This document shows positions 51,944 to 59,671 of a stretch of 64,000 nt of DNA, in pieces; within the stretch, counting starts at the first letter, position 1, and every line of letters starts with the position of its first letter. A program made the position numbers and the translations under genes. This DNA comes from Pseudomonas multiresinivorans (lineage in GTDB: Bacteria > Pseudomonadota > Gammaproteobacteria > Pseudomonadales > Pseudomonadaceae), in contig NZ_CP048833.1 of the NCBI RefSeq assembly GCF_012971725.1, positions 1,054,001-1,118,000 of the forward strand, given 5' to 3'. Under the pieces are notes generated by a model. It was not told the DNA's origin, searched no databases, and saw only the letters and a program-made list of their open reading frames with translations.

Positions 51944-52338
51944 TCGGGCCGCGCGCTGATGGTCAGGCGCCACCGGCCCCCGACCTCGGCGCTGTCCCAG
52001 GTACCTTGCAGGCGCCGGGTGGACAGCAGCGCCAGCAGAATCCCTTCCCCTTGCGGCTCCAGTCTCCAGCGCACCGGCGCATCGCCGATCCGCAATTGCC
52101 CCTGCTGTGCCGTGGCAACGGCTTCGATCCGCAGCGCGAGTGCGCCCTCCAGATGGCCGGCGCGAACGGCGGGCTGCGCGTCCAGGGTGAGTACCAGGCC
52201 ATCGGCCGACGGCTCTACGGCGAGGACTCGGGTTGGCCCCTCGTGCGGCGGGTTGACCAGGCGGCCTATCATCAGGCCCAGCAGCAGGCCCAGCACGCAC
52301 AGCGAAACCATCACTTTCAGCCAGGGCCTGGGCCGCAT
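51940..52338 (-). CDS. Small membrane-anchored hypothetical protein
   Basis: 132 residues from ATG 52338 (MRPRPWLKVMVSL), which has AAAGGAG directly upstream. An in-frame start at 52392 would run into trmL's start codon. One transmembrane helix (VMVSLCVLGLLLGLMIG, ~9-25) is followed by a ~105-residue periplasmic domain of predicted beta strands (RVLAVEPSADGLVLTLDAQ, GRWRLTISARPE). No family recognised. Divergent from trmL. Its last codons overlap the terminator hairpin of the sRNA on the other strand. It may correspond to PA5126. Confidence 0.75.
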   Translation of the reverse strand: MRPRPWLKVMVSLCVLGLLLGLMIGRLVNPPHEGPTRVLAVEPSADGLVLTLDAQPAVRAGHLEGALALRIEAVATAQQGQLRIGDAPVRWRLEPQGEGILLALLSTRRLQGTWDSAEVGGRWRLTISARPE

Positions 52339-52390
52339 TTGCTCCTTTGCGGGAGTAGAATGCCCGCCGTTCTCAGGCTCGGAGCGCTGC

Positions 52391-52852
52391 ATGTTCCACG
52401 TAATCCTTTTTCAACCGGAAATTCCCCCCAACACCGGCAACATTATCAGGCTGTGCGCCAACGCGGGCGCAAGCCTGCACCTGATCGAGCCGCTGGGCTT
52501 CGAGCTGGACGACAAGCGCTTGCGTCGCGCCGGATTGGATTACCACGAGTACGCCAGCGTGCGGCGCTACGCGAGTCTCGAGGAATGCCTGGAACAGCTC
52601 GGCCAGCCGCGCCTGTTCGCCTTCACCACCAAAGGCTCGCAGCCATTCCATGAAGTGGCTTACGAGCGTGGCGACGCTTTCCTCTTCGGCCCGGAAAGCC
52701 GCGGGCTGCCCGAGGAGGTGCGTGACGCGCTGCCGCCGGAGCAGCGTGTGCGCCTGCCGATGCGTCCGGGTTGCCGCAGCCTGAACCTTTCCAATACCGT
52801 CGCCGTGACCGTCTATGAAGCCTGGCGTCAGCACGGCTTCGCCATGGACTGA
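52391..52852 (+). CDS. trmL: tRNA (cytidine/uridine-2'-O-)-methyltransferase
   Basis: 153-residue SPOUT (trefoil-knot) enzyme that methylates the wobble position 34 of tRNA-Leu isoacceptors. The N-terminal FQPEIPPNTGNIIRLCANAG, LFGPESRGLPEEV and the knot NLSNTVAVTVYEAWRQ are family hallmarks. Start ATG 52391. A longer in-frame extension upstream crosses the sRNA and the opposite-strand gene and is rejected. Confidence 0.95.
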   Translation: MFHVILFQPEIPPNTGNIIRLCANAGASLHLIEPLGFELDDKRLRRAGLDYHEYASVRRYASLEECLEQLGQPRLFAFTTKGSQPFHEVAYERGDAFLFGPESRGLPEEVRDALPPEQRVRLPMRPGCRSLNLSNTVAVTVYEAWRQHGFAMD

Positions 52853-52915
52853 GCGTTTTTTGTACGGCCCGCGCAAACCCGCGTGGGCTGTGAAGCGCAG
52901 CGGCTTGCCCCAAGC

Positions 52916-52951
52916 TTATCCACAGGCAGGCGCACAGCCGATGTGGGCAAC
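52916..52951 (+). repeat. DnaA-box inverted repeat, copy 3
   Basis: TTATCCACAG at 52916-52925, partner GATGTGGGCAA about 16 bp later (weaker). Confidence 0.5.
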
Positions 52952-53040
52952 CCGCAAATTCCTGCACAGAAACCGAGCAAACCCCTAGACCGCGCATGCT
53001 CTGGGCTGTAGCACGTTCCTTCCCCGTTCCGTGCACAGTG

Positions 53041-53066
53041 TTATCCACAGGTTCTGGGGGTAAATG
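53041..53066 (+). repeat. DnaA-box inverted repeat, copy 4
   Basis: TTATCCACAG followed after GTT by CTGGGGGTAA, an imperfect inverted partner. Confidence 0.6.
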
Positions 53067-53147
53067 CTACCGGGATGTGACCCGGTTTCATGGGTGTTGA
53101 TGGCAGCCATGGCCCGCACCTGCAGCCAATGACGTGCTCGCCCACTG

Positions 53148-53173
53148 CGTAGGAGCGGACTCCGTCCGCGATC
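53148..53173. repeat. Single REP-like half element
   Basis: CGTAGGAGCGGACTCCGTCC, then GCGATC: a variant of the REP unit with its own small inverted repeat GCGGACTCCGTCCGC. Confidence 0.6.
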
Positions 53174-53218
53174 GGTCAGCCCGGCACTGTGCCTTGGGGG
53201 TTGGCACGGCAGCGCAAG

Positions 53219-53243
53219 AAAAAGGGGCCTTGCGGCCCCTTTG
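53219..53243 (-). terminator. Intrinsic terminator after ntrC
   Basis: On the minus strand stem AAAGGGGCC/GGCCCCTTT with loop GCAA and five T, just downstream of the ntrC stop. Confidence 0.9.
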
Positions 53244-53256
53244 TCGTGGAATGACT

Positions 53257-54687
53257 TCAGTCGTCGCCGTCCTCGTCCGGGCCGTCGATCTTCATGCCCA
53301 GTTCCTTGATCTTGCGGGTCAGGGTATTGCGACCCCAGCCCAGCAGCACGGCGGCGTCACGGCGGCGGCCGGCGGTGTGCTTGAGCGCGGTCTCGATCAT
53401 GATCCGCTCGAAGGCCGGCACGGCGGTGTCCAGCAGGTTCGACTGCCCGCGTCCCAGCGCCTGGTCGGCCCAATGGCGCAGCGCCTGCTCCCAGTTGGCG
53501 GCCGGCACGCTGTCCTGCGGCTGGGTCATCAGCTCCGGCGGCAGGTCGTCGATATGCACCTCGCGGCCGGAAGCCATGACGGTGATCCAGCGGCAGGTGT
53601 TCTCCAGCTGGCGCACGTTGCCCGGCCAGCCAAGGTTCTTCAGGTATTCCTCGGTTTCCGGCTTGAGCAGCTTGGGCTCGACCGCCAGCTCCTGCGCCGC
53701 GCGGGAAAGGAAGTGCCGGGCCAGTGCCGGGATGTCCTCGCGACGGTCGGCCAGGCGGGGGATGTGCACCCGGATGACGTTCAGGCGGTGGAACAGGTCT
53801 TCGCGGAACTTGCCCTCGCGCACCAGGTTTTCCAGGTTCTGGTGAGTGGCGGCGATGATCCGCACGTCCACTTTCACCGGGGTGTGGCCACCCACCCGGT
53901 AGAACTCGCCGTCAGCCAGCACGCGCAACAGGCGGGTCTGGGTGTCGGCCGGCATGTCGCCGATCTCGTCGAGGAACAGCGAACCGCCATCGGCCTGCTC
54001 GAAGCGGCCGCGGCGCTGGTTGGCCGCGCCGGTGAAGGCGCCTTTCTCGTGGCCGAACAGCTCGGACTCCATCAGGTCCTTGGGGATCGCCGCCATGTTC
54101 AGCGCGATGAACGGCGAAGCCGCGCGCGGGCTGTGGCGGTGCAGGGCGTGGGCGACCAGTTCCTTGCCGGTACCCGATTCACCGTTGATCAGCACGGTGA
54201 TGTTGGAGTGGGAGAGCCGGCCAATGGCACGGAAAACCTCCTGCATCGCCGGCGCCTCGCCGATGATTTCTGGGGTGCGCGTCTGGTTGGCCGGCGCTTC
54301 CAGGCCCTGCTGCTCCTGGGCGTGCTGGTTGGCGCGCTTGACCAGGGAGACGGCCTCGTCCACGTCGAAGGGCTTGGGCAGGTATTCGAAGGCGCCGCCC
54401 TGGTAGGAGGCCACGGCGCTGTCCAGGTCCGAGTGCGCGGTCATGATGATCACCGGCAGGCGCGGGTGCACCTCGCGGATCTGCGCCAGCAGGTCCAGTC
54501 CGCTGGAGCCGGGCATGCGGATGTCGGAGATGATCACGTCCGGTTGTTGCCGGCCCAGGCGGCTCATCACGCTGTCGGCGCTGTCGAAGCTGACGGTGGT
54601 CATGCCTTCCTGCTGCAGGGCTTTTTCCAGCACCCAGCGGATGGAGCGGTCGTCGTCGACGATCCAGACGGTCTCTGATCGGCTCAT
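53257..54687 (-). CDS. ntrC: Nitrogen regulation response regulator NtrC
   Basis: 476-residue sigma-54 activator. The receiver has Asp55 in VIISDIRMPG. The AAA+ domain has NGESGTGKELVA and GAFTGA (in EKGAFTGAANQRR). The C-terminal Fis-type helix-turn-helix contains LLGWGRNTLTRKIKELG. The start ATG 54687 (MSRSETVWIVDDD) lies two bases after the ntrB stop. A longer frame to 54756 is rejected. When phosphorylated by NtrB it activates glnA, ammonium and alternative nitrogen genes, and in P. aeruginosa the sRNA NrsZ. Candidate targets in this window are glnA, ntrB and the NrsZ-like gene. Confidence 0.97.
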   Translation of the reverse strand: MSRSETVWIVDDDRSIRWVLEKALQQEGMTTVSFDSADSVMSRLGRQQPDVIISDIRMPGSSGLDLLAQIREVHPRLPVIIMTAHSDLDSAVASYQGGAFEYLPKPFDVDEAVSLVKRANQHAQEQQGLEAPANQTRTPEIIGEAPAMQEVFRAIGRLSHSNITVLINGESGTGKELVAHALHRHSPRAASPFIALNMAAIPKDLMESELFGHEKGAFTGAANQRRGRFEQADGGSLFLDEIGDMPADTQTRLLRVLADGEFYRVGGHTPVKVDVRIIAATHQNLENLVREGKFREDLFHRLNVIRVHIPRLADRREDIPALARHFLSRAAQELAVEPKLLKPETEEYLKNLGWPGNVRQLENTCRWITVMASGREVHIDDLPPELMTQPQDSVPAANWEQALRHWADQALGRGQSNLLDTAVPAFERIMIETALKHTAGRRRDAAVLLGWGRNTLTRKIKELGMKIDGPDEDGDD

Positions 54688-54689
54688 GG

Positions 54690-55766
54690 TCAATGGACTC
54701 CTTGTTCCAGGGGCAGGAACAGACTGAACACGGTGTGGCCGGGATGGCTCTCGCATTCGATCAAGCCCTGGTGCTGGCTGATGATGTTCTGGGTGATGGC
54801 GAGGCCCAGGCCGGTGCCGTCGGCGCGGCCGCTGACCATGGGATAGAAGATGGTGTCCTGCAGTTCAGCCGGAATGCCCGGGCCGTTGTCGATGATCTCC
54901 ACTTTGCACACCAGGCGATGGCGCGTGTGGCCGATGGTGAACTGGCGCAGGGTGCGGGTGCGCAGGGTGATGCGCCCCAGCTTGAGTTCGTTCTGCGCGG
55001 CGATCGCCTGCATGGCGTTGCGCACGATGTTGAGTACCGCCTGGATCATCTGCTCGCGGTCGATCAGCAGGTCCGGGATGCTCGGGTCGTAGTCGCGCAC
55101 CAGCGGAATGGTGCCCTGGGTTTCGGCCTCGACGAGGCTGCAGACGCGCTCCAGCACTTCGTGGACGTTGGTCACCGAGAGCTGCGGGAGCTTGTTGGAG
55201 CCGAGCATGCGGTCCACCAGGTTCCGCAGGCGGTCGGCCTCCTCGATGATGACGTTGGTGTAGTCCTTGAGCGATTCTTCCGGCAACTCGCGCGCGAGCA
55301 ACTGCGCCGCGCCGCGAATGCCGCCCAGCGGGTTCTTGATCTCGTGGGCCAGGCCGCGCACCAGGAGCTTGGTGGTTTCCTGCTTGGACAGCTGCGCCTC
55401 TTCCTTGGTGATCCGCAGCAGCCGGTCGCGCGGGTGGACTTCGAGCAGCAGCAGGGTGTCGCGACGGTCGAGGATCGGCGTCACCGCGTAGTCCACGGTG
55501 ATGGACTGGCCGGTCAGCGAGGTCAGGGTTGCTTCGCGCTTGGTGAAGGGGTGCGCCTCTTCCACGGCCTGGCGCAGCGACTGCAGCGCCTCGGGCGACT
55601 CGGTGAACAGCTCGCTGATGAACTGCCCGTGGCTGCGTTGGCCACTGACCGCCAGCAGCATTTCCGCTGCCGGGTTCATGTACTCCAGGCGCAGCTCGGC
55701 GTTGAGCAGGATCACCGCCGTGGTGAGGTTGTCGAGCAACAGGCGGAGCTGGGTTTCTGTAGGCAT
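54690..55766 (-). CDS. ntrB: Nitrogen sensor histidine kinase/phosphatase NtrB
   Basis: 358-residue soluble sensor controlled by PII protein. An N-terminal PAS domain (LLLDNLTTAVILLNAELRLE) precedes the H-box with His141 in GLAHEIKNPLGGIRGAAQLL. N-box VLNIVRNAMQAIA and G-boxes DNGPGIP and GLGLAITQNI follow. The start is ATG 55766 (MPTETQLRLLLDN). The in-frame upstream extension to 55937 covers promoter DNA and an NtrC box and is rejected. Operon with ntrC. Confidence 0.96.
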   Translation of the reverse strand: MPTETQLRLLLDNLTTAVILLNAELRLEYMNPAAEMLLAVSGQRSHGQFISELFTESPEALQSLRQAVEEAHPFTKREATLTSLTGQSITVDYAVTPILDRRDTLLLLEVHPRDRLLRITKEEAQLSKQETTKLLVRGLAHEIKNPLGGIRGAAQLLARELPEESLKDYTNVIIEEADRLRNLVDRMLGSNKLPQLSVTNVHEVLERVCSLVEAETQGTIPLVRDYDPSIPDLLIDREQMIQAVLNIVRNAMQAIAAQNELKLGRITLRTRTLRQFTIGHTRHRLVCKVEIIDNGPGIPAELQDTIFYPMVSGRADGTGLGLAITQNIISQHQGLIECESHPGHTVFSLFLPLEQGVH

Positions 55767-55932
55767 GGCGTAAGAGATGTCCCAAGACTGTGCGGGAAAA
55801 TGCAAGAAGCAAACCAGGCCCTGAAAAGACGCGTATTTCGCGGCATCGCGCTGATTTGCGGTGCGCAGGTGGCCGATCCGCTCAGCGGGAGTGACCCGAA
55901 ATGGGGAGAGTATAGAAAGTGGTGCAGGCATA

Positions 55933-55949
55933 TGCACCGATATGGTGCA
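55933..55949. promoter_or_regulatory. NtrC box upstream of ntrBC
   Basis: TGCACCGATATGGTGCA is an exact match to TGCAC-N7-GTGCA with extended symmetry (TGCACC/GGTGCA). Another GGTGCA half-site lies 12 bp away at 55921-55926. It is about 175 bp upstream of the ntrB start, but no sigma-54 promoter was found between. It could be an autoregulatory site or belong to an undetected promoter. Confidence 0.8.
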
Positions 55950-55973
55950 TTTGTGCCTGGCCGCACGCCGCCG

Positions 55974-56552
55974 TCAGCGACGGTCGACGCTGAGCGGATG
56001 GCTGTTGTCGAGGTCGGGCGAGTCGGCCACGGAAACGCGGAACATGTGGAAGGGCTGGTTGGGCGTCTGCTCGATGGTGCGCCCGAGGGTGTCGATGATT
56101 TCCACCGACAGCTGGTGAGTGCCGCGATCGATGTTGTTCAGCGGGAAAACCGGGCTGCGGCCGGGGTCGCCGACCGGCTTGCCGTCCAGCAGCAGGCGGT
56201 AGAGGTGGCCGGGCAACAGGGCCGGGTCGCTGGTGGCGGAGACGATCAGTGCCCCGTCATTGGCGCGCACGGTGGCATCGGGCTCCGGCACGATGATGCG
56301 CAGCAACTGGTAGGCCGGCGGGCCGGGCGGCAGCGCGGGAGTGGCCGGTGCGTAGAGCGGCGGCGGCATCTGCACGCCGTTGGGCGAGCCGGGCTGGGAG
56401 TTGGTCGGCGCCAGTTGCAGCTTTTGCGCGTTGCCGCGCGGCGGCTGGTCGGTGAAGACGCGATTGCCGTCCTTGTCGATGTACGTGTAGACCTCGGCGC
56501 TGGCCGAGAGGCAGAACAGTACCGAGAACAGGAAAATGACCAGATGACGCAT
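55974..56552 (-). CDS. DUF4124 domain protein, copy A
   Basis: 192 residues with signal peptide (FLFSVLFCLSASA). An N-terminal DUF4124 module (EVYTYIDKDGNRVFTDQPPRG) is followed by a Pro-rich linker (~65-95) and a C-terminal beta domain (~100-190, RLLLDGKPVGDP). Predicted periplasmic, function unknown. It is two bases downstream of the related copy B and is probably co-transcribed with it, upstream of ntrBC. Confidence 0.85.
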   Translation of the reverse strand: MRHLVIFLFSVLFCLSASAEVYTYIDKDGNRVFTDQPPRGNAQKLQLAPTNSQPGSPNGVQMPPPLYAPATPALPPGPPAYQLLRIIVPEPDATVRANDGALIVSATSDPALLPGHLYRLLLDGKPVGDPGRSPVFPLNNIDRGTHQLSVEIIDTLGRTIEQTPNQPFHMFRVSVADSPDLDNSHPLSVDRR

Positions 56553-56554
56553 CG

Positions 56555-57082
56555 TCAGTTGGCCTTGCGCGCAGGGCTGTTGGTGCTGATGCGTTGCAGG
56601 GTGAAGCTCACCGGACTGCTGGCCTGGATCACCCGGCTGCCCTGCAGCACCTGGACCGCCAGGGTGTGGTCGCCACGGTCGATGTTCTGCAGGCCGATGC
56701 TGGTGCTGCTGGTCGGGGCGCCGTAGGGCTGGCCGTCGAGCAACAGCTGCAATTGATGATCCGGCGCCAGGGCCGGCTGCACCACGACGTTCACCAGGAA
56801 GGTACCGTTGTTCTGGCGCAGCGATTCGTCGTCCGGCAAGTTGCTCAGGGCGAGAATGGCGTAGGCGCCGGTCGCCTGGTTCTGGCTGCCGCTGTCGACG
56901 GGTACGGCGGGAGCCTGCGGGCCGACGGTGTTGGTCGGTGGCAGTTCCACGGGCTTTGCGTCGACGTTGGTCGGCGGCTGGTTGGTGAACACCGTCTTGC
57001 CGTTGGCGTCGGTGTACTTGTAGATCTGCGCGCTGGCTGGCAATGCGGCGGCGAGCAGCAGGGCGGTGAGGATCAGGCGCAT
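56555..57082 (-). CDS. DUF4124 domain protein, copy B
   Basis: 175 residues from ATG 57082 (MRLILTALLLAAALPASAQ) with GGAG upstream. A longer frame to 57136 lacks a ribosome-binding site. DUF4124 module IYKYTDANGKTVFTNQPP, then the same beta-rich domain as copy A (QLLLDGQPYGAP matches RLLLDGKPVGDP). A tandem paralogue pair. Function unknown. Confidence 0.85.
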   Translation of the reverse strand: MRLILTALLLAAALPASAQIYKYTDANGKTVFTNQPPTNVDAKPVELPPTNTVGPQAPAVPVDSGSQNQATGAYAILALSNLPDDESLRQNNGTFLVNVVVQPALAPDHQLQLLLDGQPYGAPTSSTSIGLQNIDRGDHTLAVQVLQGSRVIQASSPVSFTLQRISTNSPARKAN

Positions 57083-57282
57083 GAAGAATCTCCGGATGGT
57101 CGTGCCAAGCCTTGCACCGCCGACGGCGGCTGGCAAGTTGCCTATTGTCTTTCAGCAGGGCGCCGCGCGTTGTGCGCTGCTGCTCGTCGAAGGACCTTTC
57201 CCGCGCGGGACGGGTCCGAGCCTGGCGCCGGCGTCTGTATGATGCGGACGAGCGTCATTTTCCATCGTTGTGGGGTGTGCCT

Positions 57283-59484
57283 GTGATTCCGATTCGTTAC
57301 CTGCTTCGTCAGTGGCTGCTGCTGTGCTGCCTGGGCCTCGGCTTGTCCGTCGCCGGGCCTGCGCTGGCGGCCCTTCCCGGGCCGCTGGCCGGGGTGACGG
57401 GCGGTGGCGAGGCCAAGGTCAGCGATGCGCAGCTGGAGCAGTCGCTGAACCAGGTGATCAAGACCCTGGAGAACGACCAGCAACGCGGCGACCTGCTGAA
57501 GAAACTCAAGCAGCTGCGCGATGCGACGCAGAAGGGGGCGGAGGAGCAGGGCGGCGTGCTCGGCCTGATCGGCGATACCCTTGGCAGCCTGGAAAAGCAG
57601 TTCGAAGGCGCCAACAGCCCGATGGTGCGCTGGACCGAGCTGTTCCAGGGCGCGGGCTACGAACTGGAAGTACGTACGCCGTCGCTGGCGGAATGGCCGG
57701 GGATGATCCTCGATTTTGCCCTGGTCATCCTCATCTGGGCCTGCGTGGCCCTCGGCCTGCGCTGGATCGCCGGGCGCATGCGCAAACGCTTCGGCCTCGA
57801 AGACGAACTGCCGCAGCATCCCAAGACCCGCGACCTGCTGCTGTTCGCCTTGCGCAAGCTTGGCCCCTGGCTGGTCGCCTTCCTGATCACCGTCTACCTG
57901 TCGGTTGTCCTGCCCAGCTCGCTCGGCAAGCTGGTGGCGATGGTGATCGCCTACACCCTGGTTTGCGGCACGCTGTTCTCCGCCCTGTGCGTGATCTCCC
58001 TGTCGCTGCTCAGCGGCCCACACCGCATGCGTGCGCTGGATATCCTGCGCCGCCGGGCCTTTCGCCCGCTCTGGCTGATCGGCAGCCTCGCCGCGCTGGG
58101 CGAGGTGATGCACGACCCGCGCGTCATCGAGAGCCTGGGCATGAACATCTCGCTGTTCGTCGGTTCGGTGGCGAACATCTGTGCGGCGCTGCTCACCGCG
58201 CTGTTCGTCCTGCAGTTCCGCCGGCCCATCGCCCACCTGATTCGCAACCAGCCGCTGGAACGCCGGCTCAAGCGCCGCGGCCTGAGCGACCTGGTCGACC
58301 TGATCGGCTCGATCTGGTTCCTGCCGGTGCTGGTGCTGGTGGGCATCTCGCTGTTCGCCACCATCGTCACCGCCGGCGACAGCAGCTACGCCTTGCGCCG
58401 GGCCCTGGTCTGCGCCGCCGTGGCGGTGGTGGCGATGACCGTCAACGGCCTGATCCGTCGCGCGCACCAGCGCTCCGCCCGGCGCGGTGCGCGTCGCCAT
58501 GCGCCCTACATCGAGCAATTGCAGAGCTTCGGCTACACCCTGCTGCACATCGCCAGCCTGCTGTTCTTCCTGGAGATAGGCCTGCGCGTCTGGGGCATGT
58601 CGCTGATCCGCTTCGCCGAAGGCGAAGGCTCGCAGATCAGCCTCAAGCTGTTCAGCTTCGGCACCACCCTGCTGGTCGCCTGGCTGGTCTGGATTCTTAC
58701 CGATACCGCCGTTCAGCACAGCCTCGGCATGGGCGGAAAGAACCGCGCCAACCCTCGCGCGCTGACCATGCTGCCGTTGATTCGCAACGTGCTGTTCGTG
58801 ACCATCGCGGTGATCGCGCTGATCGTCGCCCTGGCCAACATGGGCATGAACGTCACGCCGCTGCTCGCCGGTGCGGGCGTCATCGGCCTGGCCATCGGTT
58901 TCGGTGCGCAGTCGCTGGTGGCGGACCTGATTACCGGCTTGTTCATCATCATCGAGGACTCGCTGTCCATCGACGACTACGTCGACGTCGGCGGCCACCT
59001 CGGCACCGTGGAGGGCCTGACCATCCGCACCGTGCGCCTGCGCGATCTGGACGGCGTGGTCCACACCATCCCGTTCAGCGAGATCAAGAGCATCAAGAAC
59101 TACTCGCGGCAGTTCGGCTACGCCATGTTCCGCTGGCCGGTGCCGTCGAGCATGCCTATCGATGACGCGCTGGCGCTGATCAAGGAAGTTTCCGGCGAGC
59201 TGCGCAATGACCGCACGATCAATCGCGCCATCTGGTCGCCGCTGGAGATCCAGGGGATCGAGAGCTTCGATGCTGGCCAGGCGATCCTGCGCTTCCGCTT
59301 CAAGACTGCGCCGATTCGCCAGTGGGAAGTGCAGCGGGCGTTCAACCTGCGCCTGCGGCAGAAGCTCGACAAGGCAGGTCTGGAGCTGGCCATGCCGCGC
59401 CTCAACGTGCAGCTCTCGCGCATGCGCAAATCGCGCCGCGAGGACGACGAGGAGCAGGGCGCGCCGGCGGACGGCGGGATCTGA
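57283..59484 (+). CDS. Mechanosensitive ion channel, MscS family (YbiO-like)
   Basis: About 733 residues. The start is most likely GTG 57283 (MIPIRYLLRQWLLLCCLGLG), which begins a signal peptide ending ALAA. A frame from 57112 has no signal and is rejected. A periplasmic domain (~31-135) and multiple helices precede the MscS pore helix GAGVIGLAIGFGAQSLVADL (near 545-565) and the beta domain DYVDVGGHLGTVEG. The multi-helix extended form resembles E. coli YbiO. It should release solutes on hypo-osmotic shock. Divergent from the DUF4124 genes. Confidence 0.9.
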   Translation: MIPIRYLLRQWLLLCCLGLGLSVAGPALAALPGPLAGVTGGGEAKVSDAQLEQSLNQVIKTLENDQQRGDLLKKLKQLRDATQKGAEEQGGVLGLIGDTLGSLEKQFEGANSPMVRWTELFQGAGYELEVRTPSLAEWPGMILDFALVILIWACVALGLRWIAGRMRKRFGLEDELPQHPKTRDLLLFALRKLGPWLVAFLITVYLSVVLPSSLGKLVAMVIAYTLVCGTLFSALCVISLSLLSGPHRMRALDILRRRAFRPLWLIGSLAALGEVMHDPRVIESLGMNISLFVGSVANICAALLTALFVLQFRRPIAHLIRNQPLERRLKRRGLSDLVDLIGSIWFLPVLVLVGISLFATIVTAGDSSYALRRALVCAAVAVVAMTVNGLIRRAHQRSARRGARRHAPYIEQLQSFGYTLLHIASLLFFLEIGLRVWGMSLIRFAEGEGSQISLKLFSFGTTLLVAWLVWILTDTAVQHSLGMGGKNRANPRALTMLPLIRNVLFVTIAVIALIVALANMGMNVTPLLAGAGVIGLAIGFGAQSLVADLITGLFIIIEDSLSIDDYVDVGGHLGTVEGLTIRTVRLRDLDGVVHTIPFSEIKSIKNYSRQFGYAMFRWPVPSSMPIDDALALIKEVSGELRNDRTINRAIWSPLEIQGIESFDAGQAILRFRFKTAPIRQWEVQRAFNLRLRQKLDKAGLELAMPRLNVQLSRMRKSRREDDEEQGAPADGGI

Positions 59485-59498
59485 TCCCGGCCTCCCGT

Positions 59499-59577
59499 TG
59501 TAGGAGCGAGCTTGCTCGCGAACGAGTTATCCGGTGACTCCAGTGCTGTGCGATTCGCGAGCAAGCTCGCTCCTACA
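59499..59577. repeat. REP pair (inverted)
   Basis: Two facing REP units with core GAGCGAGCTTGCTCGCGAA separated by ~33 bp, between the convergent MscS and glnA genes. Same pair as at 44603-44683. Confidence 0.85.
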
Positions 59578-59614
59578 GGCGCAGACACAGGCGCCAGCGG
59601 TTTCTCCAGCCCAT

Positions 59615-59640
59615 AAAAAAGGCCTCCCGAAGGAGGCCTT
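59615..59640 (-). terminator. Intrinsic terminator after glnA
   Basis: On the minus strand stem AAGGCCTCC/GGAGGCCTT with loop TTCG and six T. Confidence 0.93.
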
Positions 59641-59671
59641 AATGCTGTCGCTATTTATAGGTATTCGTGGA

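Larger units (their letters stand above)
52853..53256. other. Intergenic region between trmL and ntrC
   Basis: About 400 bp, convergent genes, no gene supported. It contains two DnaA-box inverted repeats (52916-52951 and 53041-53066), a single REP-like half (53148-53173) and the ntrC terminator (53219-53243). Confidence 0.6.

Noticed and set aside
51709..52653. A 314-codon plus-strand frame across the sRNA and trmL start
   Set aside because: Runs through the repeat array and out of frame into trmL; trmL has its own start and conserved motifs in another frame.
57142..59064. A 640-codon open frame on the minus strand opposite the MscS gene
   Set aside because: Gln/Asp/His-rich antisense shadow; the plus-strand frame carries the MscS pore motif.
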